DNA of 64,000 bases from Isoetes taiwanensis (taxonomy: Eukaryota > Streptophyta > Lycopodiopsida > Isoetales > Isoetaceae). Below the pieces are notes generated by a model. The model made no database searches. It worked only from the letters and a program-made list of their open reading frames with translations, and was not told where the DNA came from. This document shows, piece by piece, positions 45,234-56,695 of the stretch. The stretch's first letter is position 1, and every line of letters starts with the position of its first letter. The stretch spans positions 11,489,072 to 11,553,071 of the forward strand of contig JAJEKV010000040.1 in the NCBI GenBank assembly GCA_021234155.1, written 5' to 3'. The translations under genes and the position numbers were made by a program.

Positions 45234-46775
45234 TATCTAGATTGTGGGCATTATAGATTTGTGGTGTAATAAGTGCATTTAACAATTTAACACTTTCAAA
45301 AAGTATTGAGCAAGCACTCAAATTATTGCTATCCCAATCCATTTGGATTTTGGCCTTGCTACTTAAATAATATGATTTTTTGACATTGTAACATATATTT
45401 CCTTTTTGTTAGACATCGCAATTTTGTCATGAAAAATCTAACACTTTAGGGCAAAAAGCCAAGGAGCTTGAACGGAGGATTGCATGGTTGGCCCGTACCA
45501 AAGAGAACCGGGCCGGATCTACTCATGGAAAGGAAGAAACGACGCTTGAGTCCGCTTTGGCCCATAGCATTTCGCATTGGGCATTGTTACCCGCTGTCAA
45601 AGCTTGCGGGGAGCGGAGATGATTTGCAAAAATGTGAATCAAGGCGGTATCGGAAATCCAGATGATTGTTGAAGACTAGTAATGGCATAAACACTAGACA
45701 AGAGGCCTGTATGGCTCTAATCGAGCTTTTAATAATGTTATTCCAATTTCCGCGAGAGATGGGTGCCGATTCCATGTAATGAAAGATTCAATAATATTCC
45801 ATCCGCTCAACTCATCCTAAAGGTTGGAATTTGTGTTTATTGCTTTGAAACCTTAACTATTACTAGATCTCGGTAAATTATTATGAATATCCATTTATTC
45901 ATGTTTAAGCATATACATTTATCTAGAGTGGGTTCTTCATTGATTTATTTGTCGGGAGCAAGCTTCTAAGCAAATGACCGTGCTAACTTGCTCTAACATG
46001 AAATAATATTGACATAAGCTTGAGATGTTTAGCTTGGCGATCCTCCGAGCAACCTTGCACCATTAGAGCATCATCTCGCGTGGTCTTTATGCCGACCGCG
46101 ATCGGGAAAGTTAATGCAACCGTGCCGGTTTCTAGAAACTTAATTGATAGAGACACCGCTACCATGTACAAGGCAACCATTTCTAATGCTTGTTTTTTGT
46201 AATGTTGGTGCAATTAGCGTGATCTTTGCTCATTGTTATGTATTCTCTAAAAAGTGGAAGTCGGATAAAGACCAGGATACATATTAAAAATTGCAAAGAA
46301 ATCGAAGAGTGCACTTATGGAGCTACAATGAACACTTTCGGTCTACTAATGGGTTTGTTGTAAATAGTGGATATTTTGGTAGTGATTGGATGTACTTGTA
46401 TAAATGACAATATGCTTTGGAATATTAATAAGAAAGAATTTACACCGGAACACATTTATCATGGATATTTGGAATGTTTAATTTCTTTTTGGCTCATGGT
46501 TAATGTCGAATAAAGTAACATAGCGGGCCTAAGGTTAGTACACCGACTAAGCTTAGGATGCTTATTGTATCGGATTTAAAAGGGTTTTTTTTTTTTATTT
46601 TATATTCATGTTAACATAAATACATCAGACAAAGGTATATCCATTGGAAAAAGATATACCAAATAGAGGCATGCAGAGATATATCTCCTGCTATGTCCAA
46701 AAAAGAAACTCCAATCATGGAGTAAATACAACAACTTTTAGAGTTTAAGCTTATAAAAACAGTTGTATCAGAAAT
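45234..46775. other. No gene recognised
   Basis: A GC-richer patch at 45,470-45,670 has a 65-codon + strand ORF (and a second frame reading ALAHSISHWALLPAVKACG) unlike anything I know. The rest is AT-rich and featureless. Confidence 0.45.
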
Positions 46776-47337
46776 TTAGTTTGGAAGTTGGAAACCCTCT
46801 TGTGCTGCAATCAAATCCTGTATGGTCAGGTTTTCCACCCTGCGTCTACCAAAGATATTCAGCATTGAATCAAGCTCCTCACATGGGAAATTGGTGAAGT
46901 CCAACAAAAGGAGCACATGTGCTTCCCTTTTTTGCTGCCATGTATGAAAAAGATTCAAGAAAAAGGGCCTCAGCCCGTTATTCCTCCAAACCTCTTTCCT
47001 CTTCAGTAGCTTTTTGATGGCCAGTGCGTGGATCATTTCTTGTTTCAGCTGTATAAAAATGTTCTCCAGTTCAGCATGAGTTAGCATGGCGTCCTCCTCA
47101 TCCGAATTTTCTGCCTGCCCCATTCCTCTGGTAGAACCTCCTACCCTATTGAGTCTCCTCATAGCATCTGTGCAAAACATCATCAGATAGTGTTAGTTTA
47201 AGTACAAAGAATTCAAAAGGTCCCTTAAAAGATCCAATACTGTCCCATTCTCTGTCATATTTTTTCCCCTTTAGTGTTTTGTGGGCAATAGCTGAGATTT
47301 GAATAAGGTCCAGAAGGGTTCCTTTCAACCAAGTCAT
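46776..47337 (-). other. Two overlapping unrecognised - strand ORFs
   Basis: ORF 47,337-47,146 (MTWLKGTLLDLIQISAIAHK...) and ORF 47,183-46,776 (...QAENSDEEDAMLTHAELEN... ending EGFQLPN) look like natural protein by composition, with basic and acidic patches. They overlap in different frames at 47,146-47,183, where an acceptor-like TTTTGCACAG|ATG occurs, but no intron of plausible length joins them. They may be one frameshifted gene. No domain recognised. Confidence 0.35.
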
Positions 47338-49499
47338 AGATGGTGCATGACTTTTTTTTTTGCATCTGTGTGACGACTATCTTTTGTACATATGAGTAAA
47401 ACACTCGTATGGTACGAATACCCATATAGCTGTCACAATAATTGCTTTGCCATCATGGTTATTATGGCCCTTCTTACCAACTAGGAATAATAATTGCTTT
47501 GATATCATGATTATTATGGCTCTGCTTACCAAGTAGGAATATAAACGTGTCACAATGATTTTTTGCCATCATGATTTTATGGCCCTTCTTACTAACTAGG
47601 AATCAAAACGTGCCCATTGTAATGGGTAAACAAATCCTAGTTCTGGCTACAACATTAAACAGGTATTTCCAAAATAGATGGGCCTTTAAAAGGCTTTAGA
47701 CAAGTTTAATCCACTTCATGTTGATTTTTTACATTTTTGATCTATGCTTTTCATCATAGGCAATGAAAGAGTGCAAAAAATGATGCAACTCAAGTGTGAA
47801 GAGAGAGTGTTAAATAATGCCTTCATATTTTCTTCTTCACATCATAATTTTCAAGGGCTTGACAATTCATAAGTAGTACCTAAATATTGTAGAACTTAAA
47901 GCGACTTGTTCTTATAATTGCAATGGTACTTTTCTTTTGTTTGGTATGAATACCCGTATAGTCGTCATAATAATTGCTTTGCCATCATGGTAATTATGGC
48001 CCTTCTTACCAATTAGGAATAATAATTGCTTTGCCATCATGATTATTATGGCTCTTCTTACCAAGTAGGAATATATACAATGTCACAATGATTGTTTTGC
48101 CATCATGACTATTATGGCCCTTCTTACTAACTAGGAACATAAACGTGCCCGTTGTAATGGGTAAACAAATCCTAGTCCTGGCTACAACATTAAGCAGGTA
48201 TTTCCAAAATAGATGGGCCTTTTAAAAGGCTTTAGACAAATTTAATACGCTTAATGTTGATTTTTCTTTTTATCTTTGATCTATGCTTTTCATCATTGGC
48301 AATGAAAGAGTGCAAAAGGAAGGAAGGAAGGAAGGAAGGAAGGAAGGTTCTTTTATCGTCCACGGAGACCAATCGGTCTATGGGACCCAATACAAAAAAA
48401 CGCAAATGAAGCGACTCATCGCCGGATTAAAACCCCCGCCCAAGGGTTTTCGAGAGGAAAAACCGTGGCGACAATCCGCCTCTTGACAAAACCTGTCCTA
48501 ACATATAAAATGCGTAAACACCCAAATATATACGGGCCATGCACCACACCCCGTAGTGCCCTAATCACCGGGCAGCCAGCGGGGGCAAAGGTGACCTCGC
48601 AGTCCCATTACCTCCGAATGTACGACCCGGGCACGCATCTTGGCGGTGTGTTCATCAGCAAATGCAAGGGCAAGTCCGCCGCATTACTAAGGGAGCGTGA
48701 TTCGCCCGGATCGGATCAACGGCGGGCAACTCTCGAAAGTGTGAGACTCATCCTCAATGGCACCCGTTTGTGACGACAGAGCACTGTCTGGCGGGCTCCC
48801 CAATCCACCGCCCGCCTCTGTCGCGAAGATGGTGGGCACCTCGCGGCGAATGGAGGCAATGAGTCACGCTTTTCGTGGGCGGTACCGGGAACGCAGGTAG
48901 AGTGTGGGCCCGGGCTAACACCGGGTTGATGTGCTCCTTGTAATGGGCCATTTTGACCTGCTCTAGAGCCTGGGGTCCCGTGAGCTTGCCAAGGAAACAA
49001 GCGTCTAGGTACTCCCCGCAGGTATCACGATCGGCAGCCCGCGCCCACTCGCGACGCATTGTTGCTCCCCGCACATTCCATGGCGAACCATCGATCTCTC
49101 TTACCCCTCCAACAGGCCCCTAACCCATGCAAGGACCCATGGCCACGGTGTAAGCCCAAAGCGGAGCCAGCATCACCCATAGTAACCACTTTTACGAAAA
49201 TAGGCGATGTGTCTATCAAGGGCTCGCCTGCTGAAGGCGGAAGAATCCGGTTTCGCAGCTGGAGAACCGATAGGGGACTGAAGGTTTCACCCCAAGTGCC
49301 GTGCCAAAAATGCCTTTCGCACTGCTCCAAGTCATTCCAGTCGCCAAAGAGCGGCCATCGCCCCAAACCCCGACCCGTCTGCATGGAAGGACGAGGCTCG
49401 ACCCGGTGGAACAGATGTGACCTGATGGCCCCAATCATAGAGCTCTGCACGGGTTTGTTGTTCTGCATGGCATAAAGCGCTCGGCTAGCTGTCACCCGC

Positions 49500-50813
49500 A
49501 AGCGGATAGATGCCTCAAGCCAGAGCGGAGGAGGGGAACTCCACCCCTAGGTACTTGTTTGTATGGGCGTGGACGTCCACGCCGCCGCCCCCGATATGTG
49601 AGTGCAGGAGGCATGGGGTGACGGAAGAGGATATGAGAACCACCCCGGTCTTGGCTGATTGACGCCGCATGTTCGTAGGCCCGACAAAATGTGTCTAGGG
49701 CGCCAGTGAGATCGCAGATAGCTTCGGGGGTGTGGGCCGCCAGCCAACATCGCCCCGCGATAGATGAGCCGGGCGGATGACCGGTGCAAAAGCCGTGATG
49801 CCACCCCCATGCTCGGGCAGAAGCCGTGGCTCTAACCGGACAATGTAGAGGCAAAAAGTGTTGGCGAGAGGGGGCAACCCCGCCGGACGGACCGATACTA
49901 TCTTGGTGAATGCTCGGCCGTTTACCGCATCCCGCCAAAACAACTCTCATACAACCCGTGATATGGCATTCTCGCGCAAGCGGGAGCCCCGCTTGACGCA
50001 GCTTCAGCCGTTGTTGCAAAAAATACGCCGTATTTTTTAAAAGGATCCATTCCGCATCCGTATTTTGTCGTACGCACGTATTTTAAAAAATACTTCTGAC
50101 GTTTTTTTTGTAAAATGCTACTTGTTTTTTATAGAACAGTGAACTTGCACTTACCAGGAATTGAACCTGGGCCTTCTAGATAGCAAACTAACATGCTAAC
50201 CAACTTTCCTACATCAATTTTATGTTTTATTTCATTGTTTTATTCTATTTAAACACTGTTTTTTGATTTTTAAAAAATACTCCAAACGTACGTAAGGTAC
50301 GTATGGCTGAAAAAAACGTATTTTTTAAAAAATACGCATAAAGACGCGTCTGGTGCGATGCACGCGACTGGGACAACATCGAAGTCTAGCCCACAGCTTT
50401 TCCCGGGGAACCGTATCAAAAGCCTTCGCGAAGTCCACAAAGCAGCAATACAAGTCCTGCCGATGATTCCGGCTGTCTTCAATCAGTGCCCGCAGTGTAA
50501 AGATATGGTCAATCGTTGAGTGGCGGGGTCTAAAGCCTGCCTGTGTGAGGGCTCGCAAGACATCCACGCCTCGCCTGGCCGGGTCAATCGCCGCCGAGAA
50601 TGCCGCCCAACGGTTTGGCAAATACCCGAATCGACCATGATCGCCCCAGAATTGGCCTGGACAAAGGTGGGTCGCCCGCCTTTGTGAATGAGGACAACCC
50701 CCGCTTGTGGTCCATTGTCTGGGAGACCTTCCCGCAATGCTCGCTTGAACGGTAGTAGTGAGGACCGGGCGACAAGCGGCTGCCCCCGCCCATTTGAGTA
50801 ACTCGGCACGCAT
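49500..50813 (-). pseudogene. LINE reverse transcriptase, frameshifted and interrupted
   Basis: Clear RT text at 50,600-50,360: AGFRPRHSTIDHIFTLRALI, then LYCCFVDFAKAFDTVPREKL (the FVDFxKAFDxV motif A with its catalytic Asp). The RT is then interrupted by a TIR element (50,010-50,345). Beyond it the RT continues in mixed frames: LYIVRLEPRLLPEHGGGI, ALDTFCRAYEHAASISQD. Motif C (YADD) is not readable. Confidence 0.8.
50010..50345 (-). mobile_element. TIR element with tRNA-like unit (copy 2, inverted), inside the LINE
   Basis: Reverse complement of the element at 20,719-21,085, sharing the TGTTGCAAAAA end, the A-box/B-box unit (here GAATTGAACCTGG, a perfect 5-bp T-stem) and the ACGTACGTAAGGTACGTA arm. 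Its right terminus is truncated. It splits the LINE RT. Confidence 0.75.
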
Positions 50814-51040
50814 ACCATCGAGGTCACCGCCTTCCCATTAGCGGCCGTTATGTGCCCTCCTCAACATCCTCGCCCACGAGAACCAATGGGGGGCCATCCT
50901 GTGGGGGTATGGGCATACGCGTCCCCTCGGCGGGTCATAGAGCGGGCCGCAGTACCGCTCCCACCGCCCCGTGTGATGTCCCCCAGAGGGTCGGGCCGGC
51001 CTTCAAGCACTCTGCGCCAAAAGGTTCGAGGATGAGCTTA

Positions 51041-51586
51041 GAGGTAATTTGAGATCTCATTTTGTCCCATTAAGGGATGCTTAAAAAGCCACATCAGCTT
51101 TTTAAACTGTCCAATAAGAGAAGAGCTCCAGTGTATTTTATTCCAGTATTATGTGGCAAAGAAGAATTAATGCAGTTCTAACTAACTTTTGCAGTGTCAT
51201 TTTTCTACTATAACTTTTGATCAAAAACTCCGATTCGAACACTATTTGTGGCAATGGATTCGTCTCCTCAAGATCTTTCTAATGACAACCCATTGTTATA
51301 TCTTTTGGGATGTAAATATATAAAAAAAGAGCAAAAAACCATATTTTTTAAGGTTAACACATATGGCTTGTATTGAAATACATCATAACCATATATCACT
51401 TGAAAGATCTTTTCATTCTGCATCTAATGCAACAAACGCCGCAGCATTTTCATGAGTAGATCAAAAGTTATAGGGAAAAAACGACAGCAATGAAGTTGTT
51501 AATGCTGCATTAATTGCAGTTTGATGTAGAGTACTCATTCTATTGGAGGATTCTTATGGGGACAAAAGGAGATCTCAAATTGCCTC
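51041..51586. mobile_element. 546-bp TIR element flanked by TA, inside the LINE
   Basis: GAGGTAATTTGAGATCTC at the left and GAGATCTCAAATTGCCTC at the right are inverted, with homology extending to about 35 bp. TA lies on both sides (51,039-51,040 and 51,587-51,588), so a Tc1/mariner-type target duplication is likely. AT-rich, no ORF: a MITE. Confidence 0.75.
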
Positions 51587-51858
51587 TAATGGTCCAGCAG
51601 GCCGAACATCTCCCCCTGATGCCTGGCAAGGTACCGCGCCTTTGTGTCCTTCAGATGGGTGCGGTACTGTGTGGTGGCCTGCAAGCGCGTACCTGGATCC
51701 AGAATGTGACGGAGCTGCCGCTTGCGTTCTTTACACTCCGCATCAAACCATCGGTTACGCGGGAATGTTGTTGACCCCGGCGGCGACGCGGAAGTCCGCT
51801 AAAGCACTCGTCCCGCCGCATCCCGTAATAGCGAAAGTCACCGGGTCATCGGCCGCTT

Positions 51859-52827
51859 CTAGTGTGGAGGTCCGCGAAGTGCGGGAGGGCGCCCATGAGC
51901 ATCTCGGCGTAGTCTCGCCCGCTCATAATCTAGTCTCAACCGAGGAGGCGAGGGGCCGGGCATAGTGGGGTTCCGGGCGGCTTGCCAAACCAGTCCAAAT
52001 AAAGTGGGAGGTGATCTCGAAGTCGACCTCCTCATCCCGACCGTCTGGCCCACCCGGAAACGACCGATGAGATGCATATCTTGGCAACTACTGAGCACAT
52101 AGTCCACCACACTAGACCCTCCCCACGATTGTCCCATGCCCGCATGTGCACTTGCGGAGAATCGGGCCACCGTGGAAAGGCCATTGCAAATTATCAAGTC
52201 AAAAATGCCACATAGCAGAGCAACCGCGTCGCTAAAAGCGAAGTGACTCCGGTTGCCATCCGACCCTCGTGGGCAAGGTTGCCTCTCGAGGGCGTGAGGC
52301 TGCAGGACATCGTCGGCCGAGGGGGTCAAGTCGCATGGGCCGCTTCTACCCCGTCCGTGCATTGAAATCTCCAAGAAGGACGACCCTACCCAACCGGGCC
52401 GGTGCCGGGCCAGATGTCATCATATAGATCGAGATAAGGGTCCATCCTATCCGCGACGGGGTGGCCGCGATAGAAGGTGCCTTTGTCTGCGTGAGGGAAA
52501 TAGCGGTGCCGAAAAAAGAGGGTTGCCACTGGTATTATGCACACGAACCCACAAGTACCGGTTGTGTCTGTCTGTCTTCTGGAGGGTAACCGAATGTGCC
52601 AAGGTTGTCCGGTAGTAGCAAGCCACTCCACCATGACCCCTCTGTCATGTACAGGTATTGAAGACCAAGAAATGTTGGTAACCCGGCAGATCAGGTAGCC
52701 TGTGCCCAGCATGCTCCCATGTCTCCATGAGAAAGATGAGATCCATATCGGCTGCCACGGAGTTCAGACTGTCCCCCTTCTGCCAAGGGAAGCCTCGACA
52801 ATTCCATGAGACCACCCGGAGACACAA
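51859..52827 (-). pseudogene. LINE APE-type endonuclease domain, frameshifted
   Basis: 52,827-52,645 reads VVSWNCRGFPWQKGDSLNSV then DLIFLMETW and LPDLPGYQ, the first motifs of LINE endonucleases (Asn in SWNCRG, Glu in LMETW). 52,374-51,859 reads RSHFAFSDAVALLCGIFDLI then GSSVVDYVLSS, matching the late SxxDYV region. The middle (52,640-52,380) is in other frames. It would nick target DNA. Confidence 0.8.
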
Positions 52828-53232
52828 TTCCTATTTGTCAGCAGGGATAAGGAAGGAAGGAAAAGATGATGCAACGCAAGTGTGAAGAGAAGGTGTTATA
52901 GTAATATCTTCATATTTTCTTCTTCACATTATAATTTTCAAGGGGTTGACAATTCATTAGTAACTAGATATTGTAGAATAAAGCGACTTGTTCTTACAAT
53001 TGCAATGGTACTTTTCTTTTGTTTATTTCATAGTTTGGCTCAATTTAATGGTTCAATTTCTTAGTATGTGGAACACTGGTTGAATGTACAATATTAATTA
53101 ATACAATGTTTATATATACAAGAAATTTATCACGGCGGACATTTCTCTTTCTAAATTGGTGATGGAGGCTTTTTATGTTGCATGAAAATTGAACAGTTAT
53201 ATGTAGAAAATGAATAGCGCGTTTAATATCAA

Positions 53233-53664
53233 TATATGTAGCACAATAAAAGGGGGTTCCAAGGGGATTTGATATGAACAATTCCTAAAACCATAGACCA
53301 TATATCCCTAAAATAATTGAATGGGTTGTTATAAAAAAAATATAGATTCAAGATAGAAAATAATCATATTGGCTCACTGGATATATGGATTAAGGTAGTC
53401 TTATTAGGACATTGAGTTATTTTGGTAGAGGTTCGCCCACATATTTCATATTCTAAAATCTTAGCAAAGTCATATAGAGTTTCGACATTCCCTCAAAACC
53501 TTAGGCGAACTCGTATTTCATATTTCAAAATCATAGGCGTCTCCAATCATAAATGACCATAAGCAAAACGAAAGGTGCCCATAAGCCCCAACATACGATC
53601 TAAGCCATAGGATAGAGGGATATGATGACTATGGTAGTCCAGGGTGCACCTCGTTTAGAATATG
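53233..53664 (+). repeat. tRNA-derived SINE-like repeat, copy C
   Basis: Same family as 33,504-34,360 and keeps the region of the A-box (TTGGCTCACTGGATATATGG) and a B-box-like GGTTCGCCC. It also ends GTGCACCTCGTTTAGAATATGTT. Confidence 0.65.
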
Positions 53665-54600
53665 TTGCATAAAATTTATTTACAATGAAATTTCATGTAA
53701 TTTCATCATGAAGGATAGACTCGCAACATCCAATTCAAACTCACTGCATGTAAATAGACCATGCACATCTCTTCTTCCAAGCAAATGTGCTTGGATAGAA
53801 GATCCATCTTAAAGTCTTTGATCTGCATTTGCCAAAATAACTGCAGTGCATCACCTAGTCGACCTCAATAACATGCCTTGACAGTGTAGAATTCCAAAAC
53901 ACTAGACCTCTTCAGGGCAACATACTAGATCTCTTCAGGGCATTTTCTTAAAGAGTAGATGGCTATATTGAGCATATCCAGTTATAAATTGTAATAAGGC
54001 ATATAAACCTAGCTAAGGTGTTTTTGAAAGAAATAAAATGTTGTGTCAAGTTGACCTTCCTAACCATAAGCTGATTTTATAGTTATCAAAGCAACAACAT
54101 CCGTTTCAGCCATCATAGCTTAAAAGCATCTTCAAGCTGCCCAGCCGCCCTTGCTGGACATTCTACGAGACTGTATCCATTTGTTTACAAAGTTGGAAGG
54201 CTTCATCAGTGCACTTCATATATTTCTTGTTTCTCCCAATTGGATTGAGTGAACTATGTTATGGAATGAATGTTTTTAACTTGAACAACATTTTTTAAAC
54301 TCTGCGTCATTAAAAAACATCGCTGATGCAGAGCTTCTGGCTCTGTCACAGGGCATAAAATAGTCCGCATGTAGAGCTTCGAAGGTGGCATTATTTTTTT
54401 AGCATTTTGATGCTTCTTGCTATTTTGCAACGATTCATTCTTATGCCTCTGGCTGATGCAGTTGGGTAAACCTTTGTTGCAGGTAGAACTTCTGTCTAAA
54501 TCTGTGTGTTTTTTTTTTTTAGCACGCCAGCCTAACCAAGCGTGTAACCCTCCTTGCAATTCTAGGCTATCCACGTAGCAATTACATGTCAGCAGAATCT
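53665..54600. other. No gene recognised
   Basis: Short ORFs only. A 54,254-54,610 - strand ORF has no recognisable domain. Confidence 0.45.
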
Positions 54601-55328
54601 GATGTGGCATACGCTAAGCCGTAAGATCTTCAGATTTGCAGATCGACGGCTATTAAAATTAGAAAAAGGCACCGTTTGCAATCTCTCTTCTCCTGCATTA
54701 CATTTTCTCTTGCTTCCGTAGGGTTTTCTTCTACCCTGGTTCCGAAGAAAGAAGCAGATAGAATCTGCATCTTCCCGTCCCCTTCTGTTTTCCTTGCTTT
54801 CAGTTTCCTTTCATTTCTCTTTCCGTTTCTGCTCTTTGCTTCTTCGATAATTTATTTGGAAAAGTCTTTGTATGGAGCGGATCAAAAAAATGGCGACCAG
54901 AGAAAAAGTGGATCAGAAAAGGGGTTAACCCTCCCCTGAAGAAAACTATGGCAAAGAACCCTCGATTGTTCTGCCGCTGTTACCTACCAATTTGTCGTTC
55001 TTGGCGTCTCCTTTTTTGTTTCAACATGCGGTAGCAAACCGACCACCATCTCTGGAGCTGGAGGTGCAACAACATTATTCCAGGTGGGTTTAGACTCCTT
55101 AGGATCATGTTTCAGGTTCAAGCATGTGGTCGGAGTTGTCCGTGAAACGAAATGAAGAAGATAATTTTGAAGGATTTGAAGCTATGGAAAAGTGCGCCAG
55201 ATCTATAGAAAGAAACAGTCGGAGCTTGAAGGCGATGTCTCTCCCTTTGTTGCGCTTTTGCATTCTTTATACAGGATCTACTCTGCGTTCGTTTTCCAAC
55301 CACATCCGACCCTGCAAATGGCTTTAGG

Positions 55329-55758
55329 ATTATTTCTGCTTCGATTCTAATGCCATAGCCATAACCATCGGCATCCCCTGACTGAACAGCCCTTTTGATT
55401 GCAGAGCAAATGGCCCATTCTATTCTATGGAGAAACATGATTCAAGACAGGGTATGACAGACAGAGATATGGATATCCGGGAACAGTGCTTGAAACAGAG
55501 CTATGCCGGAGAAGATTTTGCATGTATGTAGGCGTATTCCTGTTATCGTCATTAGATTATTTCTGCTCCGATTCTATAGCCATAGCCATAACCACTGGTA
55601 TCCCTGATTGAACAACCCTTTGAAGGGGGTATTTTGCAGATTTTTTTCTACAGAGAAAATGGCCCATTCTATTCTATGGAAAAGAATGGTTCGAGACAGG
55701 GTACGACGGAACAGAGATATGGATATCCGAGATTTTGCATGTATGCAGGCATATTCTT
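55329..55758 (+). repeat. Imperfect 227-bp tandem duplication upstream of a CobW fragment
   Basis: Copy 1 starts at 55,329 and copy 2 at 55,556 (both ATTATTTCTGCT-CGATTCTA). Shared landmarks are AATGGCCCATTCTATTCTATGG and AGAGATATGGATATCCG. Copy 2 runs straight into the CobW coding segment. Confidence 0.8.
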
Positions 55759-55902
55759 GTGACCGTGACTGTTTTCCTTGGCTCTGGAAAGACTACACTT
55801 CTGAATCATGTATTGAAAGCCCAACATGGCAAATGGATTGCTGTCATTGTAAATGAGTATAGTTGGCATTGAAGGATCCTTAGTTATTACACAAGATAAT
55901 GT
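55759..55902 (+). pseudogene. CobW/G3E-family GTPase fragment (ZNG1/COBW-like), frameshifted
   Basis: Reads VTVTVFLGSGKTTLLNHVLK, a P-loop of the G3E type (GxLGSGKTTLLN), then AQHGKWIAVIVNEYS, then after a one-base shift VGIEGSLVITQDN and a stop, matching the order P-loop, NEFGE-like switch, IDxxLV of the family. The CxCC metal-binding motif that should follow is not readable. G3E GTPases deliver metals such as zinc to target proteins. About 48 residues survive, so it is a pseudogene or one exon damaged by sequence error. The upstream 54,600-55,300 stretch resembles a plant promoter and leader, but I found no convincing earlier exon. Confidence 0.65.
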
Positions 55903-56298
55903 ATAAGATGCCTTCGTTGCATTGTCAGAGGTAGGTGACCTTGTGGGATCTGCTTGTGTATGAGTAATCGAAAGAACAAGATTTATTTTCTTAGGTCAAG
56001 AAGAGCCATGGCTAATGATAAGAAATATGCCATGCATATTCGGCACAGAGCTATCCGCCTCTAAGCTATCCTCTGAAAGGTATTCTCTTCATTTTCTCTT
56101 CATTTTCTTTGAGAAATTTTCCATCTGCTCTAGAAAGCTCTATTCAAAAGTTTCTACACCTTTCATCCGTATAAAGCAATAGACTAGAAAGATTACTACT
56201 GTAATCATTTATGTATCCAAAATTTGTTAACTTATGAGATGTCAAAATGGCCTGAAACAGGCCTGTTTGCTTGCCTTGTTAATATTCCGTGTTTCTAC

Positions 56299-56695
56299 TG
56301 TTAATATTTTGTGTTTCTTCTTTGTGATCTGGCAGAAGATCCATCATAGTCGAAATCATCTGATCGTTTTCCATAGCTAATAGCACGGACAGTTTACCCT
56401 TTCATTGCCTGCTAGCTCTGGCTGGTGTCTTTAGATTTGATTCTTTTATGTTTAGTGACATATATTGTGCTCATTATTCTTTTGCTTGTTTAACCTGGCA
56501 TTTGCTGAAAAATTCTTGCTCTGCTCTGATACTGCATCCAAGATATCTGATTAGTTTATTTTCCCAGAGCTAGCATGCCTCTTTGCCTTGTTAACTATAT
56601 TGTTAATATTCTGTGTTTCTTCTTTGTGATCTGGCAGAAAAGCCATTATGGTCGAAATCATGTAATCATTTTCCGTAGCTAAGAGCATGTACAGC
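56299..56695 (+). repeat. ~93-bp direct duplication, 302 bp apart
   Basis: 56,299-56,391 recurs at 56,601-56,695 (shared GTTTCTTCTTTGTGATCTGG, then GTCGAAATCAT). Confidence 0.8.

Larger units (their letters stand above)
48347..52848 (-). mobile_element. GC-rich non-LTR retrotransposon, RTE-like
   Basis: The orientation is right to left: an APE-type endonuclease at the high end, then reverse transcriptase, then a C-terminal region and a 3' end with a (TTCC)n tail at 48,318-48,346. The endonuclease stands at the very start and no ORF1 was seen, as in RTE-clade elements. Without nested insertions it is about 3.6 kb. All frames are broken. The sequence is visibly GC-rich against AT-rich surroundings. 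GGAA repeats also lie at the 5' side (52,849-52,862), so the target was probably a GGAA microsatellite or that repeat was duplicated. Confidence 0.8.
47411..53024 (+). repeat. 532-bp tandem duplication; second copy split by a LINE
   Basis: Copy 1 is 47,411-47,942. Copy 2 is 47,943-48,317 plus 52,860-53,024 on the far side of the LINE. Each copy itself holds three degenerate ~60-bp repeats built on TTGCCATCATG-TTATTATGGCCCTTCTTACC. The duplication predates the LINE insertion. Confidence 0.85.

Noticed and set aside
48347-52848. GC-rich block considered as bacterial contamination or organelle insertion
   Set aside because: It encodes LINE endonuclease and RT motifs, is flanked by split copies of a plant repeat and holds nested plant elements.
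54676-54939. 87-codon Phe/Ser-rich + strand ORF as a membrane protein
   Set aside because: Pyrimidine-rich leader DNA translates this way by chance; no homologous features.
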